This document shows positions 13,401 to 26,907 of a stretch of 64,000 bases of DNA, one piece after another (the first letter of the stretch is position 1; the number at the start of each line of letters is the position of its first letter). This DNA is from Patella vulgata (taxonomy: Eukaryota; Mollusca; Gastropoda; Patellidae): contig NC_065879.2 in NCBI RefSeq assembly GCF_932274485.2, positions 17,596,591-17,660,590 on the forward strand, read 5' to 3'. The notes beneath the pieces are model-generated. The model was not told where the DNA came from, made no database searches, and was given only the letters and a program-made list of their open reading frames with translations. Made by a program: the position numbers and the translations under genes.

Positions 13401-16400
13401 ACAGCCTGGCATTAGATATAATATATCAAGAAAAGGTACAAGCTTGACTCATATTAAAAAAAAAAAACAAGAATTATTTGAATCTACTAAAGAAATGACA
13501 AGTGGTATGAGATGTTACAGGACACCACGTCCCTACTTCTCCGTAATTGGACAATAAGTTTTACATTCAAGAAACATTGATAAGCTCAGGTAAACAAATA
13601 ATAGATCATTTTCTTATAAAAATAAACATTTAATAAAAAAAAAAAGTAGTCAAACGTGTCTTAAATTGGATGATTTCAAAATTTCTAAATTAAACAATAG
13701 AATTAATTAATATTTCATTCCATTGTTTTCTATAGTCTAGTGAAAATAATAACATGAAAAGAAATGAAATCACACCAGAATCTACACAATAAAAAAAATA
13801 TTTCTAAATAGGAAAATGGATAAAAATAGAAAAGATACCAACTCACAAAAACTGATAGCAAGAATTGAAATTTCACATTAAAAACTAAACGCACATAAAT
13901 CGAATAAGTTTTCTAGATATCCTGTTATTGCTATCTTGGTAAGATTTAAATTGAATCTCTGTGCACACATCACCGAATAAAAACTTCATATTTCCTTCCT
14001 GAAAACATCAAACTTTTCCATTAAAACTTCCAAATCCAATTTTCTATCAGCAGAGAAAAAAAAAATCCTAACTTTTTTTTATCCTGAAGCCACCCTGATA
14101 GTTGTCTGTTGCGAAGATTTGAAAATCTGTCTACTAACCAGTACTAGCCTGGCCATATAGTTTTACCATGTGTTACACATGTAATGCCCAGTAGAACTGT
14201 AAGATTACTATCTACATATATACTGATATCTGATACCTATAATTCTTCAATAACAAATATACACCAGGGCAATACGCATCAATATATCACAGGTTTGTAC
14301 TTATATCTCATGTATACTCTATAACTCCCTCAACACCTGGCGTGTTTATATTACTTATTTTACCTGTTTCTACAGTTCTACCCTGTTTATATTAGATATC
14401 AAACCAGAATATTAAGAGGGAATTATACATCCGCATATCACAACTACAACTGGGGTTATATTTCAATATATAACACATATGACTAAAGGGATTATACATC
14501 AGTATGACTTTGGATTCTACATCATTATATCACAAATACGACTGGGGATTATACATCAGTATATCACACATAAGACTGGGGATTATACATCAGTATATCA
14601 CACATAAGACTGGGGGATTATAAATCAGTAGATCACACCTTTGACTGGGGATTATACTTCAGTATATCACAACAACGACTGGGAATTATACATCAGTATA
14701 TCATATATAAGACTGGGATTATACATCCGTATATCACACCTATGGTTGGGGATTATACATCAGTATATCACACCTCTGACTGGGGATTAGACATCAGTAT
14801 ATCACACATAAGACTGGGGATTATAAATCAGTATATCACACCTACGACTAGGGTTTATACATCAGCATATATTATTTACGACGGGGGGGGGGGGGGGGGG
14901 AGGGGGAATATACATCAGTATATCACACCTCTGACTGGGGATTAGACATCAGTATAACACACCTACGACTAGGGATTATACATGAGTATATCACACATTA
15001 GACTGGGGGTTATACATGAGTATATCACATCTACGACTAGGGATTATACAATTTGGGATTAAACTTGAGTATATCACACATATGACTGGGGATTATACAT
15101 TCGTTTATTACATCTACTACCAGGGGATAATGCATCAGTATATCACTATTGCTGGGGATTACAGTATATCACTACAGCTTAGAATTATACATCAGTATAT
15201 CAGTATATCACACATTCAACTGGGGATTATACATCAGTATATCACACCTATGACAAAGGATTATACATCAGTATATCACACCTACAGTGACCGTCTGTTA
15301 GTCAGCCAACCAAAGCCATATTGAGCTGTTCTCCCCATTTGGATTTCAGAAACCAGAGGTATTGGGTGAAGATGACCTTAGGGTCAAAAGCTACCAGCTG
15401 ACTGAATAGTTCAATATAAAATGTTTCTAGCTATGCCAACTTCTCAACTTAAAATTCAGGAAAGATGTAGTAGTCATTTTTATTGCATACTATTGCCATG
15501 GAGATGAGCAGTAGTATTTTGTGGTTTTCTCCTGTAGTTAATGTTAGTATGGACTATATACAGTATTTTTATAAGTGATATTTAACATATGTTACCAGTA
15601 AATATCAATAACATGTGATTATTTATAACCCAATACTACATACACAGGTGATAAAATTTCTGTTTCATTCTTATAGATATATACTATAAGATATTGCGTG
15701 AAACTAATATTTCTATGTTTTAATGTTTAAGATAGATATTGGGTCATAAATAAATGGGGTTTAACGTCCACTCGACACAAACTAAGTAATTTCTGGACTA
15801 ACAAATGGTTCATTTTTATTTAAATAATTCGCATGCACGTAGTGGTCTTTAGCTGTGGGAGGAAACCGGCATACCTGAAGAAAACCCACTAGGTTGGACA
15901 GGCGATCCTATTCCTTGTCACGTACAACCGGGGAATTGAAACCACGCTAGTCCACTCAATGACAGACCTTATGACAGCGTGCACATGCTAACCATTCGGC
16001 CACTAAACCCCATTCTTTGTATGAAATTCTTTCTATATTTTATAGTCTTGTAGTATAAGATAGACAAAATGAAATGAAATGGGGTTTAATGTTTTACTGT
16101 TAGGCAACGGTCACGGTAATGTTGGTGTATATTATTCTTAAAGGGACAATAACACTCTTGCTGGCTTGAAAGCTCCAGAAAATAAATAATATCTCTATCT
16201 AAGTACTAGATGTTTAAGTGTCCTACCTGTTGTGTAAATTATCCATTACATCCTATTTTACTTGTCCAGAGGGTTCGAAAATATTTTTAAATCGAAGTTT
16301 CATTTGAAAAGGTTTACGTTAGACGTTTCAAACCATTATGTTGAATTTTTCAAAATTTTTAAATAAGGTGTGTTAAGATGAAATTTGTATCATCAATTAA

Positions 16401-18902
16401 TTGGAATATTCTAAAATAGTACAATTTGTTGACCAGAATAAAGATTGGGACATATTCAGTTACAACAAGAGCCTTGAGCCTTTAATACCTTTAAATTGTA
16501 CAATATCTTTTAAATAAATATATGTTTTAAAATATCAAAATTTTTCTACAGATCCACGGAGTCAAGTTCATGTTTTGATTGGTTGTTATCATGTTATATA
16601 TCATGATTATACACCTGCCACCAGATACGGACTGTGTGGCACTTACGCTGGTGATTAGAATTACACTCTACGCAGATTTAACTTTTAAAAAAAAATCTAA
16701 ATATTTAAAGTAAGATTTTTATTCTTTTACACTGAATTTATAAATTTTAGTCTTTCATTAGTCAACTTAATAAAGCTTCATCTGCATTAAAGATATTTGA
16801 TACAACATCAGTCTACAATTCAGACTTTGTCAGGCACAGGCCGAAAAACCGAGCTCTCATGTACACATTGTCGTGCAAGTAACAGATCCCTTGGCAGTTG
16901 GGATCCGATATAAGAATAGGCCATAGCGCCGCTGTCCAGGCAAAATTTCCCTTATAGCACACTGTATGGTGTAAGCCCGTCTTCATTAGCCCATTTCATT
17001 TTGTTAGGAACAACCCCTGGAGTGCCTGTTATTGTGTTTGGTACACATTTGTCTTTTTTTCAGTGTTATTAATGATATTATAAAATACATGTCCGGCACA
17101 AAGTCAAAATGTCAGTTACTATATTAATTGTGGGAAAATCATACTCCTTGATTTGTTGTGAATAAAAAGTCATGTAAACATGTTTAAAATCTGACAGCCA
17201 TCAAAGTGTTTTTAAAGTACGGAATAACATATCTGATCAAACCAGATCACTTAATTCAACAATTTATTTTTACAGCTAAAATACAATATTTGTGAACAAA
17301 AGTGTTTCATCAGAGTAAAAAAACTAAATTTTCTTGCAGTGCCTTGTAATTCAATAGTTCAATATTTTGGTTATTAAAATTTATACTTTTTTCACTTTAG
17401 CAGGTGTTACAAATACACTTTTGTGATGCTTTTTAAGTATGGGTCTCTGTATGGTTACGGACACTACAACAGGCCTACAACAATAAATGTTGTGTTCGTA
17501 ACCTTTAAAAAGTGAGGGGGGTTGGATGGCCGAATGGTTAGCACGTGCGTGCTGTATCATAAGGCCTGTCATTGAGTCAACTTGCATGGTTTCGAATCCC
17601 AGGTTATACATGATAAGGAGTAGGGTCGTCTGTCTAACCTCGTGGGTTTTCTCTGGGTCCTCCGGTTTCCTCCCACTGCTAAAGACCCCTACGCCCAAGC
17701 GAATTATTGAAATAAAAATGAACCATGTGTTAGTCCCGAAATTACCTAGTTTGTGTCGAGTGGATGTTAAACCCAATTTCTCTCTCTCTCTTTTAAAAAG
17801 TGAAAACTAATCAACTTCAAATTCAAATAAATAAAAATATTTTAGATTTTAAAATTGCACACTGAAAAGTATAATATTACTGAAGATCACATTTTTTATT
17901 GTAAATTTACTTTAAGATACAACCCCATGGTTACGGACACTACAGATTAGTCATCTTGTACTTTTGAGCTTTTTAATGCCCTAAATTTTTTAAACATGTG
18001 ATTCATGAATGCCATGATGCTACAATATTTCAAACATTGATCAAAAGTGAGTCTTACAAAATAATAGCCATTTGTAAACTGGTAATTAAGTTTTCAGTGT
18101 TTTTCATACATATAACAAAACACCTTCACAGTGATTCTGAAAATTTGACAGAAACACATGTTTTTGTAATTTAGTCATAACTCCCTTAATACACTGTCTA
18201 TTCGTATAATTCAATTACTAAAAATTATTATAGGAAATGTTCTAGACGCATGCATTTATATCCTTTCCTAAAAAGTCACAGAAAATATATTGAGTTTCAA
18301 AATACAATTTATCGAAGTGAGACAGCATAATGCAAAAAAAAAAATGGCTATTTTTGGAACATGTTTATTGCCATAACTCAACAACGAAGATGTATATTGA
18401 CTTGAAATTTAGTGGTCATTAGGAGAGGCCATTATTACAAATGTTAAATATAAGAAATGGACTGTAAATAACATATTAGACAAGATCACCCAGTTCAACA
18501 GTTTATGTTTACCTTGAATAACATAAGACCAGATTACTCAGTTCAACAATTTAATTTTACCTTCAATAACATAATATTAGACCAGATCACCTAATTAAAT
18601 AATTTGTTTTTACCTTCAATAACATAATATTAGACCAGATCACCCAGTTTAACAATTTATTTTCAACTTGAATCAAAGAGATCTCAACTTTAAATTACGA
18701 TACACTTGCTTGATCTTTCTATGAAAAACTTTCTAAAAATATATCAGTTAATTTATCCCATATTTATCAGTTACAACTTTAAGGATTAAAAAAAAAACAT
18801 GTTAATATCTACAAGAACTTGTCGAAAGTGCACTCTGTAATAGTTGGAGTATCTGTAATTAGAGAGATGCTTATCAAGAGAAACATTGATGGCTTGTTGA
18901 CA

Positions 18903-18948
<46 letters not shown>

Positions 18949-21900
18949 ATTTTGGGATGAACACATGAGGATGCTATTGCAATGGTAGTTAACTTATAAC
19001 ATAGTCCCTTTTAATCACTTTATTATACTTCAAACTTAGTTAAGAAATAAATAATGTAAAAATATTTAATCATCAATAAATTAATGTTATACTTCAAAAA
19101 CATCTCACTTTACATATGTCAGACAATTTATCCAATCTACGAAATCTGAGAAGGTAAAAAGTGTTTTATAGTTGTTTTACGCTAAAATGATCAATAGACA
19201 GCATCTCTATTCTCCCTTCTAACTTAGATCCATCAATCTAGATAGATTTCATTTTCTGACATCAAAAAATAATACTACAACTCTTCCAAATAAACACAGG
19301 AACTTTTATACAAGGTCACAGAGAGGTTAACCAAAGCAGATGTTAACAGTTTAAATGTGAAGGTAGAAATATGATTCTACCTAAACTGATACAGTACCCA
19401 AAATACATCCTGGTGGGGACCCCCCCCCCCCACTTTCCTTGTCCTACACATACTGCCATGAGAAAGTAAAAGCTACAACTTATAACTTAACATTGACTAT
19501 GTTTAAGAGAGAGAGAAATGGGATTTAACGAACACAAATGGTTCAATTTTATTTCAATAATTCGCTTGCACGTAGGGGTCTTTAGCAGTGAGAAGAAACT
19601 GGAGGACCCGGAGAAAACCCATGAGGTTGGACAGGTGACCCTACTCCTGTTCATGTATAACTGGGGAATCGAAACCATGCCAGTTGACTCAATGACAGAC
19701 CTTATGATACAACGCGCACGTGCTAACCATTCGGCCATCAAACCCCCCTGACTATGTATGATCTAACAGTTTATGGCTTTATACACAAGATGAAATGAAT
19801 TGGGGTTGAAAATCCTACTTTTCTGCACCAACAGGGTTAATGCAATATGCAGTGTGTGCTTTGGCAAGGACAGCAATGTTTCTGCCTACTCAAGGGTTCT
19901 TTTATCGTCATGTGAATGTGTACATGGGATCTTGGTTTTTCAGCCCATTTGAAGGACTAGACATTGCCAGGCCCTCCTTAATACAAGACTGAAAATAGAA
20001 TATACTTCTAGTAACATCAAATTAAAAGTCCAATGTCTACTTGGCACTACCTTGGTCTTTCCTGGACTAACATATGGTGCAATTTTATTGCAATTTATCT
20101 TTAGCAGTAGGAGGAAATAGTAGGACCCAGGGGAAAACCCATGAGGTTGGACAGGTGACCCTATTGACTGGGTGTAATTCTAACATATTATTACTTCATT
20201 GACAGATGAAAGTCATAAAGATTCTGTTTCAAATAGTTACTGGGGAAGAATGGGATGGCGGGGAAGAACAAAGTAATATACACATGGTACTATATCAAAT
20301 AGTTAAGGGGGAGGGGGGAAAACATTTTCCAAGTACATTTTCATTATTTATCATTTACAAATACAGCTCTTCTCCACATGGTTGTCAGACATTAATTAAA
20401 GACTTGGTGTGTCTCCCATCTCTCTGATATCATCAGATACAAATACTGCGAATTTCCCTAGACTCGGTTTGTCTCCCATCTTCCTGATATCATCATATAC
20501 AAATACCAGGGTTTTCTCCAGTGATTAAATATTTAATACTGTGAGTTTCCTCATTACTGTCAACCTGTATTAACATCAACAAGTGACCAGCTGGCAAGAT
20601 TTTGAACTGAAAACCCTGGTCTCTTTACTAATTATATATACACAACAAATATCTCTTTCGAGAGGTTCACATAGCTAACAAATTTTTGAAGAACATTTTG
20701 TATATTATCTCATTTCAGCTCAATAGAAGGGGGTAGAAATATTTGTCAATAATAGGTGCTTTCCCCATCTGCTTCTCATTACTGTCAATTTTAATTAACA
20801 TCTGTCCCCAGTCACATACAGAGATATGGTTGATACTAATCTGAGTTTAATTATATATCAGAATTTTTATTAATGACCAGATATATTTTTTACTTGATAT
20901 GGTATGTTAATAGGGATCTGTCAGAACAATTAATCCAGGACTTTGAGTGTAGTGCTGGCATGATATATCGTTGAATCTATGTATAGCGATTCACTTTCTA
21001 ACAATTTGTGTATTGAATAGTGACATGCTGAATCCTATGGAAGGGTTTCGCTGCCAATATTAAATGCTCTGCGACAATGTCGTTTTCATTGATTATATGT
21101 AAATAAGTACAAAGTACAAAGTCCTAATACCGATAATGATAAAGTCAAAATACCTCTAAGGCAAGAGTTAAATGTAAAACGTCATATGTTAAGTGTTAAA
21201 TGACAAATGTTTTGTTGGAAAATGCTTTTTTTTTTACGTGTCTACATTTTATATTTCTCTCATTACATTTCACATTTGCGCTCTGCCACATGAGTCCACA
21301 TCCCATTTGTCATTCACGCTTTCTACATAGCAACTTTCGCACAGCATCAACTTTCATATGCAAATGTAGGATATCACGTGACTTATTAAAATATACGGAA
21401 ACCCGGCACACTATAAACCGGCACACTATAAGTATATTCACCGCACGATAACAGTAAATCAAGCTGGGACTCCATAAGAAACTACCTAAACGACCATGCG
21501 TAATCATGAATGTGCCAGGAAATAATTGATAGATTCAAACAGCCAAAAAACATACTTTCCAGTAATTTATAACACAATAACTAGAATTTCGTATTAATAC
21601 CTGTATTCTGATATTTTAAACACCCCTACTCTTTCCTGTCTCTCTATAAACAGAGTTGAGTACAGCCTAATTAACTTTGATCCATTAAAAAAACAACAAT
21701 ATATAAGCATTGTGCCCAACAAATAAATAATATATTTAAAGAGAGGAATGACTATACATTTTTTAGTATGGACATACAGAATGTTTGATTAAGCCCTGTA
21801 TCTTTATTTTAGTTTAGTTTAGTCCCCCACCACCCTTCTGTCACTTCAACTTTAATCTTATTTTGTAAAGTTAAGCAAATATGAATGTGGCAGAAAATTA

Positions 21901-23233
21901 TTTGCATATTTGAAAAGAGCAATCAGTGGTACGTAACATGGTATCTGGAATTTCGTATTTAGACCAGCATTTTTACTTGAATACCCCTTTAATAGTGTGA
22001 TATTTATTGGATTTGAATTATGAAAATACGATTGTACCAGAAAAATATTTATATATTTACAAACAGAAATGTACGTGCTTTTCACTAATATGTAACATGA
22101 TACCTGGAATTTCGTATTTGGACATTGCACAGCCCCCACCCCCACCCCCACCCCCGTAATCATGGTAAAGTACCATCCAAAGTGTCAAGGTAAGTAAATT
22201 TTTATTGTGTGCTAGGCTGATTTCCTGTAATAGTGTCGTGAATATCCTTGTTCTGGATTATAGTGTGCCAGGTTTCCGTATATGTTAATAAGTCACGTGA
22301 TATCTTACATTTGCATATGGAAGTTGATGCTGTGCGAAAGTTGCTATGTAGAAAGCGTGAATGACAAATGGGATGTGGCAGAGCGCAAATGTAAAATGTA
22401 ATGAGAGAAATGTAAAATGTAGACACGTCAAAAAAAGCATTTTCCCACAAAACATTTGTCATTTAACACTTAACATTTGACGTTTTATATTTAACTCTTA
22501 CCTTAGAGGTATTTTGACTTTATCATTACCAGTATTAGGACTTTGTACATTGTACTTTTTACATATAATCAAATGGAAAAGACATTGTAGCAGAACATTT
22601 AATATTGGCAGCGATACCCTTCCATAGAATCCATGTATCATGATAATTTTTGTTATGTTTTTTGTCGCTTCAGTAAGTAACCTATCACTCTTAATTATCC
22701 ACATCACACATTATCCACAAACACTCTTAAATTGTGTTGGTCCTTATTTTGGTCCACATCAACATCGCCATTTTATTTTTCGAAAGGACTAAAAATATTC
22801 ATTATTCATTCACCCTGTTCTTTTCTTGGTAAATATTGACCTGGTTATGAATCGTATTGTAGTACCTGAATCACAATATGTATCGTATAATGACTGCAGT
22901 GGCAATACCCAGCACTAATTGAGTAAAGGTGAAAAATCTTTGGACAATGCCCTCCTTAAAAATATATTATTTATAAGAATTTCTATAAATGACCAATTCA
23001 TCTGTTGACATAAGATACATTTTTTTTCTTGATTATTTATAATGTAGAATAGGGATCTGTTACAAGAATGGATCCAGGATGTTGAACCCCTGCCCCCCAA
23101 ACCATTAAAAAAACACACCTTCTTCTTTATAGGAAACATTTTGTTATTTTCCTGTTGGTTACTTTTATTTTTATTTTTAATATGTGTAGATAAAAAGGGG
23201 TAACTGAATTCCTTTAAAAGGGGGTGGGAGAGT

Positions 23234-23270
<37 letters not shown>

Positions 23271-23520
23271 GGGGTTTAAGGTCCACTTGACACAAACTAG
23301 GTCATTTCAGGACTAACACATGGTTCAATTTTATTTCAATAATTCAGTTGCGCATAGGGGTCTTTAGCAGTGGGAGGAAACCGGAGGACCCTGAGAAAAC
23401 CCACGAGGTTGGACAGGCGACCCTACGTACTCCTTGTCACGTACAACCAGGGAATCAAAACCCCCACCAGTTGACACAATGACAGACCGTATGATACAGC
23501 GCAGCGCACATGCTAACCAT

Positions 23521-23565
<45 letters not shown>

Positions 23566-26500
23566 GGGTTAATTCCACTAACATGTAAGGAAAGCAGAGA
23601 GCCTGGAGAAAACCCATGAGGTTAGGCAGGCAACCCAACAAGCAATCACAAATAATGTTTCATAAATAATAAAACATCACCAAAACATCACAATATCAAT
23701 TTTGTCTGAAAAATCTATTTCTATAAACCCAATTACACCGAAAAATAAAATGATACATAGTCTAAACCTACAACCATACAGCTAAAATGGTCAATAGTCT
23801 AATTGGGTGGAACCATGCTCAGTCTGAACCAGAAATGTCACACCAAAACGAAGTGGTCTCACTCCAGGATTAAGTACAGTCTTTAGCTAAACATAGAGCA
23901 TAATAATTCTGTTGTGTAAATAATAAACTGAGTCTGGTAAAGTTGTTTTAATTATAAGCTTTATGAGGTTTATAACTTTAAAGACTTTGCTGACCAGTCG
24001 TTGTGATCCAGTATAAATGAGGTTAATAACTTGGTAGACTTGTCTGGTTTATAAACACAGACAACCAGCTGACCAAGTTGTATAAATCTGTACACCAGCT
24101 GACCAGCTGACCAGTTGAGAGGAAACGGTAAACAGATTAACCTACCATTAATCATAATAAATCTCCACTAGAAACATCACCAGACCAATTATTTAGTAGT
24201 GGAGAGAAAAAACCCATTGCTACGTCTCATTGCCTGTCATTGGACAAGTGTAAACTGTCGGTCGGCATTAATCAACAAGAATCGAATTGATTTTTCAAAT
24301 TAATTTAAGTCATTAATAAATTTTGGATGCTCCTGACATTAAACCCAAATCATACAGATTAAAACAAAATTAATTTTAACACCATAACTTTTCAAGAAAA
24401 TGAAGTTAAATGGGGTTTAACAACCTATAAATATGCACCAAAACCAGGCTCTTAAAGTACAGGCATGAGCATTCCTGGACTAACATATGGTTCTTTTTCA
24501 TTTCAATAATTTGCTTGAGCGTAGGTGTCTTTAACAGTAGGAGGAGTCCCGAAGACATGGAGAAAACTCATGAGGCTGGACAGGCGACCCTACTCCTTGT
24601 CATGTTCAAGTTTGGAATCGAAACTACACAATTCCCATTTACAATAAACAAATTCTACTTGTGAACAGCTGAAATAAAGATTGACCAACACCTGACTTGT
24701 CTAACGACCTATACAGGTGTGTTGATTGATTGATAGTTCAAACAGATCTGGTGTAATAATAATAATAATAATTTTCATCATTTCCAGACACAAACAGTTT
24801 GGTTGAATATAATTGTAAATGTTATCCGAAAGTTAATACTATAGACAAACATTTCATATTTAATGCACAAGGGTGTGTAGGTGTGCCTGTGTGTGCCAAG
24901 GAACTTACAAATTTATCTTTTATGAATCGTGTGTTCAACACTTCAACATATTACCTAGCTTTCTTGAGATTAACAGTTATTCAATATGATTATATATACG
25001 CAAATCAAGAGATGAGAACAGTGATGGTATCAAAGTTGTGTGTCGTTAGCCCCCCTTCCCCACAAACAACAGTATAAAATATTCAATTCTTATTCTGTTT
25101 CAGCTTGTGTCTATGAAACGAGTAAATTTCAGCTTTTAATTAGTTGGGGTGATGTAGCTGATGAAATTGAATGTATGACACCCAGATTTTTAAAAATTTT
25201 CTTAAAGGCAGCCCCAGAGCCCCTCCTAACCACATATCCTGCGTCTGCCACTTGATACTTCACATATCACAGCCCATAATGTTGGAATAATAAAAATAAA
25301 ATACAAGACATTTTCATTAATGTTTTACGCTTGTTTGATATTTTCAATACAAAACTCTGACCAATTTTTCCTCAATTCATAGAATAACTTGATTTTCAGT
25401 CCAGCATATCACTTGGATGGAATTATTTTCAATACTCTTTAGTCTTAACTCCAAATTTTCTATTTTTCAGGGACCCTGAAAATACAACAGTGTTGATATT
25501 GGCTATTTTATACGAAAGCTGACACTAACCTTTTTATAGGCCTTGAAGACATTACATTTAAATACATTACTAGGTCCATCTCTAGCTATATAACTCCATA
25601 TCTTTAAATCCTGGGAATCGTGGGATACATAGAAAATCCTGAAATAAGTAAAAAAAAAAAAATGTTTTATTTGAAAAGTTTATAGAATAGAAAATAAGAG
25701 TTTAATGTCCACACTACTCCACACAGCACAACAAAGGTCATTTCGGGACTAACATATGGTACAATTTTATTTCATTAATTCGCTTGTGCTTACAGGTATT
25801 TAGGAGTGGGAGGAAATCGGAGGACCCAGACCAGCCCCCCCCCCCAAAAAAAAAAAAGTATGTAGGTCATTTTGAGACTAACAAATGCTAATTTTTATTT
25901 CTATGGTTATATGGGCATGACAATTTCAGTCAGCAGAAGTGTATTCACATATTAAAACCAGTTTGTACACATAATCTCCAAACTTTTTCTTATCTAGTTT
26001 TGAGATTTATGTATATCTTTAAAAGTTAATGTTCAAACAGACTTGAATATTTAGCAGGGGTATTTACAGTGTGAGGAAAACGTAGTATCTGCCCCCATGT
26101 CCTACGACCTACTCTTATATCAAATTCCAACTGTCAAGGGATCTTTTACGTGCACGCCAATGTGTACATGGGGCCTCGGTTTTTCATACCATCCAAATGA
26201 CTGGACAGTCTGGTAGATCTGTGTAACTGATTGATCAAAAGCAGATTTTTAAGTTGAATAGAGTGGTATTTTAATTTATTCATTACGTTTCAGTTCTTGC
26301 AACCCTGATCGTATAAGTTATATCATTCTACACACAGAGATCCATCTACTTCATACTTCTAGAATAGACCTATGTCCTAAATGGCCACCATATCCAAAAA
26401 TTAATATACTGTTTTGTAATGCGGTTCTACTCCGCTTCACATCTGTTATACACACAAAGACTAAATAAATAAACTTTTTCAATTTTATTAAATGGAAGTA

Positions 26501-26871
26501 GTACTTAACGAAATTCTTGAAGTATACTTAGTGTTTTCGGCTAAAATCGTTGATTTAGGACTTAATATGTCGGTCAACTAGATTGTCATTTCTTGAGAGG
26601 AGCTAACTGTAGACAGGCAGCCTAAGTTTAGTATGAAGTTATATAAGATATTGGCCACATCAGATTATATCATGAATGTTGATTTGTTCAAATGAAGTTA
26701 TTCCCCCTTCTATACACACATGTAACAATTTAATTATAACTATGCTGGAAAATAACTATATCAAATGTTTTACTGAAAATGGCAACTTTTATTTTCGAGC
26801 TACGAATTTGGTTAGTTTTTCATTTAAAATATTTCGGCTACAAATCATAGAGTATGTTGTCTTTTCATGTT

Positions 26872-26907
<36 letters not shown>

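Larger units (their letters stand above)
10464..25529 (-). other. NOS1AP: Large NOS1AP intron (15 kb)
   Basis: Lies between the PTB exons at 25530 and 10463. It holds SINE A, B and C copies, an hAT-like MITE, several minisatellites and a long inverted repeat, listed separately. No further exon was recognised. Confidence 0.9.

Noticed and set aside
14445-15324. Regular direct repeats that could suggest a CRISPR array or repetitive protein
   Set aside because: Units are contiguous with no unique spacers, in a eukaryotic intron. The frames are repeat translations.
17515-17600. Possible tRNA gene (box A and box B-like motifs)
   Set aside because: It is the head of SINE A: many copies with the same downstream body, and no clean cloverleaf.
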